Below are positions 28,577 through 37,500 of a DNA stretch of 64,000 bases, in pieces. Each line of letters opens with the position of its first letter. Within the stretch, counting starts at the first letter, position 1. The stretch is from NCBI GenBank assembly GCA_017621815.1, contig JAGASK010000043.1:62001-126000 (forward strand). Direction: 5' to 3'. Source of the DNA: Lachnospiraceae bacterium (GTDB taxonomy: Bacteria > Bacillota > Clostridia > Lachnospirales > Lachnospiraceae). The notes beneath the pieces are model-generated. The model saw only the letters and a program-made list of their open reading frames with translations. It was not told where the DNA came from and did not search any database. The translations under genes and the position numbers were made by a program.

Positions 28577-29413
28577 ATGAGTTACAAAATAGTTGCGGAC
28601 AGCTGCTGTGAATTCCCGGCAGAATGTCATCAGGATTCGAGATATGAAATTGTTCCTTTGGGACTTGAAGTGGAAGAGGAACTGATTATGGATGATGAAA
28701 GCTTTGACCAGGCATATTTCCTTAAAAAAGTGGCAATGTCCCAGAAGTGTCCGAAATCTTTTTGTCCCTCACCTGAAAAGTTTATGGAGGCATACAAAAC
28801 AGAGGCGGAGAATGTTTTTGTTTTTACCTTATCAGCCAAACTGAGCGGAAGCTATAACAGCGCAGAACTGGGTAAAAAGCTTTATATTGAAAAATACGGG
28901 AATAAAAACATATTCGTGTGTGATTCGGAATCCGCGAGCTGCGGGGAAACTCATCTGGCGCTTCTGGCAGCAGAGCTTTCCGAGGAAGGTCTTCCTTTTG
29001 AAGAAATATGCAGAAGAGTTACGGACTATCGTGACCATATGAAGACATATTTTGTACTGGACAATCTGGAAACTCTTCGCAAGAACGGGAGACTTACCGG
29101 AGTAAAGGCGCTTGTGGCATCCACTTTGAGTATCAAGCCTGTTATGGGTTCCAATAAAGGAGAAATTATTCAGCTCAGTCAGGCAATCGGAATTAAAAAG
29201 GGACTTGCTAAAATGGCGGAGACTATAGCAAAAGAAGCAGTCAATCCGGAAAAGAAAATATTGATGATTACCCATTGCAACTGTCCGGACAGGGCTGAAA
29301 GTGTCAAAAGAATGGTACTTGAAAAAATTAAGTGTAAAGATGTGCTCGTTATGGATACCCGGGGCGTCAGCAGCATGTATGCCAATGACGGAGGCGTGAT
29401 TGTAACCTTATAA
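28577..29413 (+). CDS. DegV family fatty-acid-binding protein
   Basis: 278-residue cytoplasmic protein of the DegV/FakB family, which binds a fatty acid for phosphorylation by the FakA kinase. Seen are the N-terminal KIVADSCCEFP, the Ser-rich loop FVFTLSAKLSGSYNSAELG and the lipid-pocket region LRKNGRLTG with SIKPVMG. ATG 28577 follows GGAGG by 5 bases. No fakA is nearby. It has its own promoter and terminator, so it is monocistronic. Confidence 0.9.
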   Translation: MSYKIVADSCCEFPAECHQDSRYEIVPLGLEVEEELIMDDESFDQAYFLKKVAMSQKCPKSFCPSPEKFMEAYKTEAENVFVFTLSAKLSGSYNSAELGKKLYIEKYGNKNIFVCDSESASCGETHLALLAAELSEEGLPFEEICRRVTDYRDHMKTYFVLDNLETLRKNGRLTGVKALVASTLSIKPVMGSNKGEIIQLSQAIGIKKGLAKMAETIAKEAVNPEKKILMITHCNCPDRAESVKRMVLEKIKCKDVLVMDTRGVSSMYANDGGVIVTL

Positions 29414-29439
29414 ATTTGAATTACGGCAACAGATGTAAA

Positions 29440-29462
29440 AAGCCCGCTTTTGCGGGCTTAAA
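29440..29462 (+). terminator. Terminator of the degV-family gene
   Basis: AAGCCCGC pairs perfectly with GCGGGCTT over a TTTT loop (29440-29459). A-rich flank on one side and TTA on the other; it lies between convergent genes. Confidence 0.85.
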
Positions 29463-29486
29463 ATATGCATAAATTACGGCATTTCA

Positions 29487-30215
29487 TTACGGCGTTTCTG
29501 CCTGAAACATCTGCAGGGCGCTTTTAATATATTTGGATGCAAAAGGAGTGGATTTGATTTTGGTTCCGTTCTTTAAAGTCACCTTAAAGGGAGTATAGCT
29601 CTGCATATAAGCAATATTGAACAGTGCATGGTCATTAATCAGCACAATATGGCTGAACATGTAGATTTCATCATAAAAGTTGAACATATTGGTAAGAAGA
29701 ACGACCTTTCTGCCGTCTTTTAAATAGACGTGAACATACCTGCCTTCCGTGAGGGCATAAACAATATCATCCTCTGTTACATAATAGGTATCTGTTTCGG
29801 AACGAAGCTCAATGGTAGGCACTTTTTTCGCGCACAGCACATGCGCCTTATCAAGGGTATCGGTAAGCTCAGCTGTTTTAATGGGTTTTTCCAAATGCAT
29901 GAAGTTGGGAGGGCAGGAGGTAAGTTCCTTCATCTGCTCAAGGTAATTAATTTCAGAAGAACATAAAACAATGGGAACGGAAACACCGGATTTGACAAGT
30001 TCTAAGGCGAAAGTAAGTCCGTCAGGTTTTTCTGCAGTCATATCAATAAAGAATAAATCATATTGCATGTGATTTTTTGCAAGAATTGTGCTGTTTCCAA
30101 AAGAATCTGCATAAAGCAGGCCGGTAGTGTTTTTTCTTTTTTCGGATTCTCTTTTGAGCAGGCGCTCCAACTGTTTTCTGTCGGCGACATTATCATCACA
30201 AATTGCAATATGCAT
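29487..30215 (-). CDS. LytTR-type response regulator
   Basis: 242-residue transcription regulator. The receiver has ICDDN near residue 6, an Asp in FFIDMTAEKPDG near 56, and Lys in LEKPI. The usual acceptor context is D-hydrophobic-x-M-P; here MTAE follows, so the receiver is slightly divergent. Residues 135-240 form a LytTR DNA-binding domain (DDIVYALTEGRYVHVYLKDG, LINDHALFNIAYM). ATG 30215 lies 8 bases after AGGAGG; an ATG at 30221 is too close. No kinase gene is adjacent. Confidence 0.88.
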   Translation of the reverse strand: MHIAICDDNVADRKQLERLLKRESEKRKNTTGLLYADSFGNSTILAKNHMQYDLFFIDMTAEKPDGLTFALELVKSGVSVPIVLCSSEINYLEQMKELTSCPPNFMHLEKPIKTAELTDTLDKAHVLCAKKVPTIELRSETDTYYVTEDDIVYALTEGRYVHVYLKDGRKVVLLTNMFNFYDEIYMFSHIVLINDHALFNIAYMQSYTPFKVTLKNGTKIKSTPFASKYIKSALQMFQAETP

Positions 30216-30247
30216 TCCCATGACCTCCTGAATATATTTATAGAATG

Positions 30248-30541
30248 TTATAAGATTGAAACCTGAAAGGGTGCATTTAAGAGTACGATAATCAGAATAA
30301 TCTGTATAACTAAAATAAAAGGCATTCCATAGACAAAATACCAGTGTCTCGTTTTATGACGAAAAGCATACATTCCAATAATGGAACCTATGCTTCCGCC
30401 AATGATAGCAACGATAAAAAAGGTGGCTTCCGGTATCCGGAAGGCCCTTTTTTTCGCTTTGTATTTATCAATTCCCATCAGGGCAAAGCCGATGAGATTC
30501 AGTGCAATGAAATATACTGAGAGTAAAGTGATTACATCCAT
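30248..30541 (-). CDS. DUF1294 family small membrane protein
   Basis: 97 residues with three to four hydrophobic segments. The family motifs MGIDKYKAKKRAFRIPE and GGSIGSIIGMYAFRHKTRH are present. The function is not known. It lies 15 bp downstream of argG on the same strand, so it is probably cotranscribed. Confidence 0.85.
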   Translation of the reverse strand: MDVITLLSVYFIALNLIGFALMGIDKYKAKKRAFRIPEATFFIVAIIGGSIGSIIGMYAFRHKTRHWYFVYGMPFILVIQIILIIVLLNAPFQVSIL

Positions 30542-30556
30542 TTCTTACCTCGGGTT

Positions 30557-31774
30557 TTATAATTCTCCGCGTTCCTGCATTTTCATGGCGCGTACCTTGG
30601 TTGAAAGACCAAACAGATTGATGAAGCCTTCTGCATCATGATGGTCGTATAAATCACCTGTTGTAAAGCTTGCAATGCTTTCGTTGTAAAGAGAATAAGG
30701 TGATGTTGTTCCTGCCTTAATGATGTTGCCCTTGTATAATTTGAATTTAACTTCACCTGTTACATACTGCTGTGTGGATTCAATGAAAGCCTGTACTGCT
30801 TCGCGAAGAGGGGAGAACCATTTTCCTTCGTAAACAATCTGTGCCATCTTGTTGCCCATATCTTTCTTAACAGCGTAAGCATCACGGTCAAGAATCAATT
30901 CTTCAAGCTGCTGATGTGCTTCATAAAGGATGGTGCCGCCGGGGGTCTCATAAACACCGCGGGATTTCATGCCTACAACACGGTTTTCCACAATATCTAC
31001 AATACCGATACCGTGCTTGCCGCCTAATTTGTTCAGCTCACGGATAATATCGGAAACCTTCATCTGTTTGCCGTTTACGGCAGTGGGAACACCCTTTTCA
31101 AAAGTAAGAGTTACATATTCTCCTTCATCAGGTGCTTTTTCGGGAGTTACGCCAAGAACTAACAGGTGGTCAAAGTTCGGTTCGTTGGCAGGGTCTTCAA
31201 GTTCAAGGCCTTCATGGCTGATATGCCATAAGTTACGGTCACGGCTGTAACTGGAATCAGCTGAGAAAGGCAGGTCAATTCCATGAGCCTTACAGTATTC
31301 GATTTCGGATTCACGGGAATCAAGAGTCCACTTTTCATTTCTCCAGGCTGCAATAATTTTAAGGTCGGGAGCCAGAGCCTTAATGCCAAGCTCGAAACGA
31401 ATCTGGTCATTACCCTTACCTGTTGCACCGTGGCAGATAGCAACAGCGCCTTCTTTACGCGCAATTTCAACCAGTTTTTTGGCAATTAAAGGTCTTGCCA
31501 TAGAAGTTCCCAACAGATATTTGTTTTCATAAACTGCATGTGCCTGTACACAGGGAACAATGTATTCATCACAGAACTCATCAATTACATCTAAAATGTA
31601 TAATTTTTCAGCGCCGCAGAATTTTGCTCTTTCTTCAAGACCGTCAAGCTCTTCCTCCTGACCGCAGTCGATGCAGACGCATACAACTTCATAATCGAAG
31701 TTTTCTTTTAACCAGGGGATGATGGCTGTGGTGTCAAGACCGCCTGAATACGCTAAAATAACCTTTTCTTTCAT
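30557..31774 (-). CDS. argG: Argininosuccinate synthase
   Basis: Joins citrulline and aspartate with ATP, the seventh step of arginine synthesis, in the cytoplasm. ATG 31774 has GGAGG upstream and gives 405 residues, the usual length. The ATP pyrophosphatase P-loop is LAYSGGLDTTA. CHGATGKGNDQIRFE and SRDRNLWHISHEGLELEDP are diagnostic. The gene points away from argCJBD, 17 kb off, with an accessory region between. A promoter with ARG-box-like sites lies upstream. Confidence 0.97.
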   Translation of the reverse strand: MKEKVILAYSGGLDTTAIIPWLKENFDYEVVCVCIDCGQEEELDGLEERAKFCGAEKLYILDVIDEFCDEYIVPCVQAHAVYENKYLLGTSMARPLIAKKLVEIARKEGAVAICHGATGKGNDQIRFELGIKALAPDLKIIAAWRNEKWTLDSRESEIEYCKAHGIDLPFSADSSYSRDRNLWHISHEGLELEDPANEPNFDHLLVLGVTPEKAPDEGEYVTLTFEKGVPTAVNGKQMKVSDIIRELNKLGGKHGIGIVDIVENRVVGMKSRGVYETPGGTILYEAHQQLEELILDRDAYAVKKDMGNKMAQIVYEGKWFSPLREAVQAFIESTQQYVTGEVKFKLYKGNIIKAGTTSPYSLYNESIASFTTGDLYDHHDAEGFINLFGLSTKVRAMKMQERGEL

Positions 31775-31823
31775 AATTAAATGCCTCCAGTGTGTATTTT
31801 TAGTTGTTTTTCCGACAAGCCAT

Positions 31824-31852
31824 AATATACTACAAATTGAATGGGAATGCAA
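31824..31852 (-). promoter_or_regulatory. argG promoter
   Basis: On the - strand, TTGCAT (31852-31847) and TATATT (31829-31824) are 17 bases apart. The predicted start is about 40 bases before the argG ATG. Confidence 0.7.
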
Positions 31853-31948
31853 TACCTATTTTTGCATATTTAAAAGAAAATTTTGAATAAATTGCATAAA
31901 AATAAAAAAGTATTGCATATTATGCATAAAAGTTGTATTATTATGCAA
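31845..31948. promoter_or_regulatory. Candidate ArgR operators (ARG boxes) upstream of argG
   Basis: An AT-rich block with repeated TTGCATA/TATGCAA-type half-sites: 31847-31866 over the -35, TTGAATAAATTGCATAAA at 31883-31900, and TATTGCATATTATGCATAAA at 31911-31930, with TATTATTATGCAAG after it. These resemble the TGAAT/ATTCA-like halves of ArgR/AhrC sites. No argR gene is in the window. Confidence 0.45.
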
Positions 31949-32557
31949 GTGCAGCAATAGAGACAGGGGGTATTGATTTGGAGATGAAGCCGCACAACAA
32001 TGGTAAGTTGCTTTACAATAGTGTGTTTTTCAATATTTTGGATTTTACCCTTAGCGGTATTTTCCTGACTAATGTGTAAAATATGAAAATGTACATATCC
32101 CATTATTATTTTTGCATTTGTTTCATGTGTATATTGAAATATGGAAGCTTTCCCATTAGCTTTTTCATGTGTATATCATAAATAGCGATTTCCCCATTAG
32201 TCTTTTTCTCTAAAAAATAATGTGTTTTGTGGAAAAAAGGGGAATCCCCATGAGTTTGCTCATAAATAAATCATGGGAAAGTCAGGAAAAGGCTTAATTC
32301 CACTAAGTGCTTGCCGGATGTGCTGATTGGAGGAAGGGAAGAACTATTATTGTGTCCGGTAAACATGAAGAGTGGAACACATGAAGATGTGAAATGCAGG
32401 AACACATGAAGATGTGGAAAATATTGAGATTTGAGGCAGAAAAGAGTATAGTGATTTTATAAGTATTGTAAGGGCTTGATTAAAGAAGAGTTGCAAAATG
32501 AATTAGAAAATTATATTCGTATATTGTTCTTCAAATACTGTTTCAGAGGTAAAGATA
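31949..32557. other. Long intergenic region with two small direct-repeat sets
   Basis: About 600 bases with no convincing gene. An imperfect repeat of about 42 bases (TTTCATGTGTATAT at 32121 and 32163, each followed by CCCATTAG at 32152 and 32193) lies in an AT-rich part. A second set, AACACATGAAGATGTG at 32376 and 32401 with a diverged copy at 32361, repeats every 25 bases. No riboswitch or tRNA fold was recognised. It marks the argG-side edge of the accessory region. Confidence 0.5.
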
Positions 32558-33232
32558 ATGTTAGCTGTTTTGCTGATTGAAATGAAATGGCTTAAGGAAA
32601 ACCGTTCACCCGCCGGAGCGGCGCAAAGACAGAAATATTACAGACCCCTTAAAATTGAGGATGATGTGGACCTTGCGGGAGAAGGTGTATTTCTGAAAAA
32701 ATGCCAGTACTTCCAGGAAGGAAATTCCGTCTTCTGTGATGCCGGGGTCTGTACAAAATCAGATGAAAAAATGCAGGAACAGGAAAAGGGAAAACCGTTT
32801 ACAGCGGGGGATGAATGCCGGCATAAAATGGCGCGCTTAAGAAATCAGGGTATTAATCAGGAAAAGGGGGCATTCTATGCTGTTAATGAACTGGAAATTC
32901 CCTGCATCACGGTTTCCGAGGAGCAGAATAACAGAATCCGCATAAAGTGGTTTGATTCCGGAGAGGGAATGCCAAGGCGCAGGGGCGGCAATGAGGATTT
33001 ATATAAAAGAGGGGCGAAGCTTGCCGGGAAGCCTAATGTATGTAATGAGACAGCATTTGTTTTAGAACAGGGACAGTCCGGCGTGTTAAAGTACAATTAT
33101 CGGTATACCTTCTATTCCGGGCAATGGTATAAATGTTATTATGTTTACGCTGTTAATGCCAAAGCACTGACACGGGATATTTTTATAAGAAATTATGATT
33201 TTGAATATAATCAGCTGGCAGACCTTTTTTAG
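32558..33232 (+). CDS. Hypothetical protein
   Basis: 224-residue protein of unknown family. SD-like AGAGGT lies 9 bases before ATG. There is no signal peptide and no membrane segment. The N-terminal 100 residues are charged and carry four cysteines (KKCQYFQ, VFCDAGVC, ECRHK). The C-terminal half is aromatic-rich (YNYRYTFYSGQWYKCYYVYAV). It stands alone on the + strand after the repeat-bearing gap. Confidence 0.55.
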   Translation: MLAVLLIEMKWLKENRSPAGAAQRQKYYRPLKIEDDVDLAGEGVFLKKCQYFQEGNSVFCDAGVCTKSDEKMQEQEKGKPFTAGDECRHKMARLRNQGINQEKGAFYAVNELEIPCITVSEEQNNRIRIKWFDSGEGMPRRRGGNEDLYKRGAKLAGKPNVCNETAFVLEQGQSGVLKYNYRYTFYSGQWYKCYYVYAVNAKALTRDIFIRNYDFEYNQLADLF

Positions 33233-33263
33233 AAGTCAACAAATAAAGAAAGAAGATGGTTTT

Positions 33264-33677
33264 ATGTGGTTTGTTTTTGCTTTATTGTCCGCTGTATTTG
33301 CGGCGCTTACTTCAATTCTTGCAAAAGTCGGAATTGACGGCGTTAATTCAAATCTTGCTACCGCAATCAGAACCGTAGTTGTGGTGGTCATGGCCTGGGG
33401 AATGGTGTTTATTACAAATGCGCAGAACGGACTTGCGGATATCAGCAAAAAAAGCTGGATTTTCCTTATATTGTCAGGGCTTGCTACAGGAGCATCATGG
33501 CTTTGTTATTACCGTGCCCTGCAAATCGGGGATGCATCAAAGGTTGTACCCATTGATAAACTGAGCGTAGTCATAACCCTGATTCTGGCATTTGTGTTTT
33601 TGCATGAGTCCTTTACGGTGAAGTCGCTCATAGGCTGCATCCTGATAGGCGCGGGTACGCTGATAATGGTATTATAA
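33264..33677 (+). CDS. Small EamA/DMT-type transporter protein
   Basis: 137-residue membrane protein with about five hydrophobic segments. It resembles one half of an EamA-type drug/metabolite transporter (LSAVFAALTSILAKVGIDG at the start, DKLSVVITLILAFVFLHES near the end). Single-EamA proteins are thought to work as dimers. ATG 33264 (after AAAGAAAGAAG) avoids the 23-codon extension that would overlap the previous gene. Confidence 0.8.
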   Translation: MWFVFALLSAVFAALTSILAKVGIDGVNSNLATAIRTVVVVVMAWGMVFITNAQNGLADISKKSWIFLILSGLATGASWLCYYRALQIGDASKVVPIDKLSVVITLILAFVFLHESFTVKSLIGCILIGAGTLIMVL

Positions 33678-33689
33678 TTGAGGGCAGCA

Positions 33690-33752
33690 ATGAGGATGGC
33701 TGAAAGTAATGAAAAAAGAATCATACTGACAGTAATTATTGTTGTATTTTAG
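33690..33752 (+). other. 20-codon stub, possible truncated gene start
   Basis: ATG 33690 opens MRMAESNEKRIILTVIIVVF and then a stop. It looks like the first residues of a membrane protein cut off by deletion. No SD-like sequence is convincing. Similar stubs precede other genes in this region. Confidence 0.25.
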
Positions 33753-33803
33753 AGAAACGGGCGAAAAGACAGCTGATTTCTGCTGATGATTAAGGGTAAT
33801 GAT

Positions 33804-34454
33804 ATGAACGACTATATGGTATATTTAGCCGGGGTGATACCGGAAAAAGACAGTCTGAAAATTGTTAAGACTGAAAGCGCAAAATATTATAAAGCACATA
33901 CACTGGAGGAATGTTATCGTATGGGGCTTGAACTTTACCAGTCTGATAATTTTCAAATACAGGAAGTCGGGATTTTTCTGCTGGGGTATTCCGCCCATGA
34001 ATATAAAGAAGCGCTGTCGTTCCTGAAAGATACTGTCAGTCTGCATGAAAGCTGGAAGGTGCAGGAAATACTGGCTATGACTTTTGATAATCATTGCAAA
34101 ATTATCGGATATGAAAATGCATTGCCCCTTATCAGGGAATGGTTTTGCAGTGACCGGGCAAATGTCCGAAGAGCTGTTTCTGAAGGCTTAAGAGTGTGGA
34201 CAAGCCGTCCATATTTCAAAGAAAATCCTCAGGAAGCTATTGACTTACTTGCTGCCCATAAGGAAGATAAGAGTGAATATGTTCGGAAATCAATAGGAAA
34301 TGCACTGCGGGACATCAGCAGAAAGAATCCGGAGCTTGTCGCAAAAGAATTAAATACCTGGGATTTGTCTTCAAAAGAAATAAAGCAGGTACATAAGCTG
34401 GCGGTCAGATTTATAGAGGAAAGGAGAGAAGATTATGGAAGTAGAATTTTATGA
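33804..34454 (+). CDS. HEAT-repeat protein, AlkD-like
   Basis: 216-residue all-helical protein. ATG 33804 is preferred to 33786, which has no SD. Repeated helical pairs (IQEVGIFLLGYSAHEY, VQEILAMTFDNHC, NVRRAVSEGLRVWTSR, YVRKSIGNALRDISRKNPEL) fit the HEAT-like DNA alkylation repair/AlkD fold. Catalytic Asp and Trp residues of AlkD could not be placed with confidence, so it may be only a scaffold. It overlaps the Nudix gene by 20 bp. Confidence 0.72.
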   Translation: MNDYMVYLAGVIPEKDSLKIVKTESAKYYKAHTLEECYRMGLELYQSDNFQIQEVGIFLLGYSAHEYKEALSFLKDTVSLHESWKVQEILAMTFDNHCKIIGYENALPLIREWFCSDRANVRRAVSEGLRVWTSRPYFKENPQEAIDLLAAHKEDKSEYVRKSIGNALRDISRKNPELVAKELNTWDLSSKEIKQVHKLAVRFIEERREDYGSRIL

Positions 34455-34887
34455 CAGCATAGAGGATGAGCTTATTGAATTTGCAGTAATCATTACAAAA
34501 TCAAATGGTAAGTGGGTATTTTGTAAGCATAGGGAGCGGGACACCTACGAAGTTCCCGGCGGTCACCGTGAAAAAAATGAAGAAATTGATGATACGGCAA
34601 GGAGAGAACTCTATGAGGAGACAGGAGCAGTTGAATATACCATAAAGCCTGTTTGTATTTATAATGTGATTAAAGACAGCAGTAAAGTCAAAAGCTCTGC
34701 CGCAGCAAATACAGTAAAAACGGGGAGTTATGGGAAATTGTATTATGCTGAAGTTACCAGGTTTGAAGAAGAACTGCATAGTGAAATTGAGTACATCATT
34801 TTTTCGAATGAGCTTGTTGATAACTGGACTTATCCTTTGATACAGCCAAAGCTCCTGGAAGAAGCAGGACGCAGAGGGTTTGTTTAA
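34435..34887 (+). CDS. Nudix hydrolase
   Basis: 150-residue hydrolase of nucleoside-diphosphate derivatives. The Nudix box is complete: G-x5-E-x7-R-E-L-x-E-E-x-G in GGHREKNEEIDDTARRELYE followed by ETGA (residues 43-66). The substrate cannot be told from sequence. Its start lies inside the HEAT-repeat gene end, with GGAGAG upstream, so the two are coupled. Confidence 0.9.
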   Translation: MEVEFYDSIEDELIEFAVIITKSNGKWVFCKHRERDTYEVPGGHREKNEEIDDTARRELYEETGAVEYTIKPVCIYNVIKDSSKVKSSAAANTVKTGSYGKLYYAEVTRFEEELHSEIEYIIFSNELVDNWTYPLIQPKLLEEAGRRGFV

Positions 34888-34971
34888 GTACATAATGAGA
34901 GTTTGAACAGGTACCGGAAACGTTAATTTTCTATTGTTGCGGATGCATGGTAATGAATTGAAAGGAAAAGA

Positions 34972-35496
34972 ATGAAAATAGAAGATATTAGGACTCCCAA
35001 TGATGTATATGAATGGATTGATGAGAATATTCAGTATGGATGGCTGGATAAAGAAGGCATAAAGCACATTGGGGAAATGAAAAATTTCAGAAAATTATAC
35101 CGTACCATGTCCATTGAAGAAGTGTTGGAAAATAAGGTTGGAACATGTATTGAGCAGGTTGCGGTTATGCATTTTATGCTGGATAAAATAAATATCAGCA
35201 ATAAGATGTTCTGCTGCAGAATATATGAACCTGATGATTACGGAAATCTGGAAGAAGATGAGCATATGCATTGCTTTGTTTTATTTTTTCAAAATGGCAG
35301 GGTATACCATATGGAGCATCCCAATTTTGAAAGAAAAGGGATATATGAATTTGCCGGTGAAGAGGAAGCTGTAAAAACAATTGTGGATTATTATGTAAAT
35401 TTGCGCGGAGGAAAAGAAAGTCCCACTACCAGGTTTTATGAAGTACCCAGGGGGCTTTCATTTAGGGAGTTTAACGCATTTATAAATAATCAATGA
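34972..35496 (+). CDS. Transglutaminase-like protein
   Basis: 174-residue cytoplasmic protein. A papain-like triad can be suggested: Cys in KVGTCIEQVAVMHFML (near 64), His in EHMHCFVLFFQNG (near 103) and Asp/Glu around YHMEHPN (near 116). This is the order of microbial transglutaminase-fold proteins, which may be proteases or ligases. SD AAAGGAAAAG precedes the start. No partner gene was identified. Confidence 0.65.
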   Translation: MKIEDIRTPNDVYEWIDENIQYGWLDKEGIKHIGEMKNFRKLYRTMSIEEVLENKVGTCIEQVAVMHFMLDKINISNKMFCCRIYEPDDYGNLEEDEHMHCFVLFFQNGRVYHMEHPNFERKGIYEFAGEEEAVKTIVDYYVNLRGGKESPTTRFYEVPRGLSFREFNAFINNQ

Positions 35497-35565
35497 GGAT
35501 ATAAAACGGTAAGCATATTGTTTATGTTTACTTAAAACTATTAAGAGATGCGGAGGAAGTCAGGG

Positions 35566-36153
35566 ATGCTGCCAGCCAGAGAAAAAGCTGAAATAATATT
35601 AAGAGAAGCCGAAAAGTGCAATCCGGGACCATGGGGAAATCACAGCAGGGTAGTTGCCCATTGTGCGGAAAAAATAGCGCAGGGGTGTGATGATTTGGAT
35701 GCGGAAAAGGCTTACATAGTCGGTCTTCTTCATGATATAGGAAGAAAATTCGGAACCAGGCATTTGGGTCATGTGTATGACGGTTATGCTTATATGACGT
35801 CCCTGGGATATGACGAAGCTGCGAGAATCTGCCTGACTCATTCTTTTAATAATAAATCCACAAAAGATTATATTGGAAACTTTGATACCACGGAAGAAGA
35901 GACAAAAGTAATCTGTGATGCCCTGGAAAGTATTGAACTGGATGAATATGATAAGTTAATTCAGTTATGTGATTCTCTGGCAGGAGCAGAGGGCGTACTG
36001 GACATTGAAGAAAGAATGAATGATGTGAAAAGGCGGTATGGCGCTTATCCAAAAGAAAAGTGGGACAGCAATCTTGCGTTAAAAAAGCATTTTGAAGATA
36101 AAGCCGGTAAAGATATCTATGAAATAGTTGAAAAAGGCACATTCCGGCCATAG
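35566..36153 (+). CDS. HD-domain phosphohydrolase
   Basis: 195-residue metal-dependent hydrolase. The HD signature is HSRVVAHCAEKIA, LLHDIGRKFG and a later CDSLAGAEG Asp. ATG 35566 lies 9 bases after GGAGG; ATG 35548 includes that SD in its own coding. Single HD-domain proteins often act on nucleotides. Neighbours include Nudix, HIT and pyrophosphatase remnants, suggesting nucleotide clean-up functions collected here. Confidence 0.85.
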   Translation: MLPAREKAEIILREAEKCNPGPWGNHSRVVAHCAEKIAQGCDDLDAEKAYIVGLLHDIGRKFGTRHLGHVYDGYAYMTSLGYDEAARICLTHSFNNKSTKDYIGNFDTTEEETKVICDALESIELDEYDKLIQLCDSLAGAEGVLDIEERMNDVKRRYGAYPKEKWDSNLALKKHFEDKAGKDIYEIVEKGTFRP

Positions 36154-36163
36154 GGGAAAAGAG

Positions 36164-36214
36164 ATGGAAAACGGGAATTACTTTATTGATGCATGCCAAA
36201 GCGGGGGCATATGA
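36164..36214 (+). other. 16-codon stub before the LRR-like gene
   Basis: MENGNYFIDACQSGGI with GGGGAAAAG before the ATG, stopping at TGA inside the next gene start (ATATGA). Either a coupled leader or a truncated gene start. Confidence 0.25.
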
Positions 36215-37050
36215 AAATAGATTTAAATAATTTTGAAAAACATGATGCTGATATTTTTGATTTGATAATAGTGCCACTTGATAATGATATCGGCGGCGGA
36301 AGGGTAACGAAGGAGGAAATAGATATTATCCGGCAATATCCTGATGCAAAATCCCTTAGAATATCAGGACTTAATCAGGAAACTTTTGAGTATTTTATAA
36401 GCAATTACGGCTGTCAATTTGAAGCAATATCATTTTTTAAAAATAAACTGGTCAGTAATTTATCTTTATTAGGAAACTTAAGAAATATTAAATATATTCA
36501 TTATTTCTTCAATCAAAGGGCTTCTGAATTATGGGATATGAGAAGCAATTACAGTCTTACAGGATTAGCCATCTATGATTTTAGCAGATTACATGCCATA
36601 GACAAAATTACGGCCGCACCGAATTTGAAGTATTTTGCAATAGGAGACAGAGTTTGGGATGGAACCCGGATTAAAAGCTTAAAGCCGTTGATTAATAGCA
36701 ATGTTACTCATTTTGCATGGTGGGGCAAGGAAGTGCAGGATAATGATTTCCTGTGCTTATCAGGGAGCAGAATCAATGAGCTTGATTTAAATATCTGTCA
36801 ATTTGAAATGAAGGAACTTGCCAGGCTTATTGCAGCAATTCCAGGGTTAAAAGGAACTGCTTCAAAGCCCTATAAGGAAGCCAATATCGTTGAGTCCCGC
36901 GGAACAACAACTTTCTATTTTTTGTGTAAGGGGAAGCGAAAATTGATAAAAGGGAAGGATGATGCAAAACTGGAGAAATATATTCTGGAATTTGAAGAGA
37001 TGGTTGAGAGGTTTAGAGACAAAGAAACAGTCGGAGAAGATATATTATGA
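36211..37050 (+). CDS. LRR-like protein of unknown function
   Basis: 279-residue cytoplasmic protein with irregular leucine-rich strands (AKSLRISGLNQETFEYF, LSLLGNLRNIKYIHYFF, YSLTGLAIYDFSRLHAI, PNLKYFAIGDRVWDG, INELDLNICQFEMKEL). It reads like an LRR solenoid without a canonical consensus. ATG 36211 follows GGGGGC closely. Its stop overlaps the next gene start (ATGA), so the small membrane protein may be a partner. Confidence 0.6.
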   Translation: MKIDLNNFEKHDADIFDLIIVPLDNDIGGGRVTKEEIDIIRQYPDAKSLRISGLNQETFEYFISNYGCQFEAISFFKNKLVSNLSLLGNLRNIKYIHYFFNQRASELWDMRSNYSLTGLAIYDFSRLHAIDKITAAPNLKYFAIGDRVWDGTRIKSLKPLINSNVTHFAWWGKEVQDNDFLCLSGSRINELDLNICQFEMKELARLIAAIPGLKGTASKPYKEANIVESRGTTTFYFLCKGKRKLIKGKDDAKLEKYILEFEEMVERFRDKETVGEDIL

Positions 37051-37262
37051 AAAAAGAGAATGTTTATAAATTAATGTATGGAATATCAGCATTATTGCTG
37101 ATTGGTTTTTGCATAAGAACAGCAGCGGATTATTTACAATATAGCTCAACTCTTAATTCTGCGCCGTTTTATCTTTGGGTAATTGTGAGAGCAGTAGAGT
37201 TTATTCTTCCAGGTATTATTGTTTTTATAGCTGCAAGATTGATTAGAAAGAAATATGAATAG
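37047..37262 (+). CDS. Small membrane protein
   Basis: 71 residues with two hydrophobic segments (about 8-25 and 42-62) and a basic C-terminus (RLIRKKYE). Translationally coupled to the LRR-like gene by a 4-bp overlap. No family was recognised. Confidence 0.55.
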   Translation: MKKENVYKLMYGISALLLIGFCIRTAADYLQYSSTLNSAPFYLWVIVRAVEFILPGIIVFIAARLIRKKYE

Positions 37263-37292
37263 TAAATTCCTAAATATTCGGGTTTTATTTAT

Positions 37293-37409
37293 CGGGTAGA
37301 TTACGGATATTTAAAAAATACAACATCAATGGATGGTACAGGAATAGATGTATGGGTTGGGACAGGCGAAAAAAAGGTAGATGCAGGTATTTTAATCCGC
37401 AGGCAATGA
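37293..37409 (+). pseudogene. Inorganic pyrophosphatase remnant
   Basis: One frame reads VDYGYLKNTTSMDG and IDVWVGTGEKKVDAGI before a stop. This matches the substrate-site region of soluble pyrophosphatase-like proteins (NYGYLP...SxDGxxxDxxV). There is no start codon in place, and the rest of the gene is missing. It is followed by sequence with no recognisable coding. Confidence 0.6.
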
Positions 37410-37500
37410 AAATTGGACGGTGTTGTAAAGTATGCTTTTTCAACGCAGGTCAAAAGAAGACTGCAAAAGAAGATTCAGGATTTCTATGGGGAGATAAAAA

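Noticed and set aside
34927-34939. Right half of the palindromic element (TTTTCTATTGTTG)
   Set aside because: Too short and without a left arm; could be chance in AT-rich DNA.
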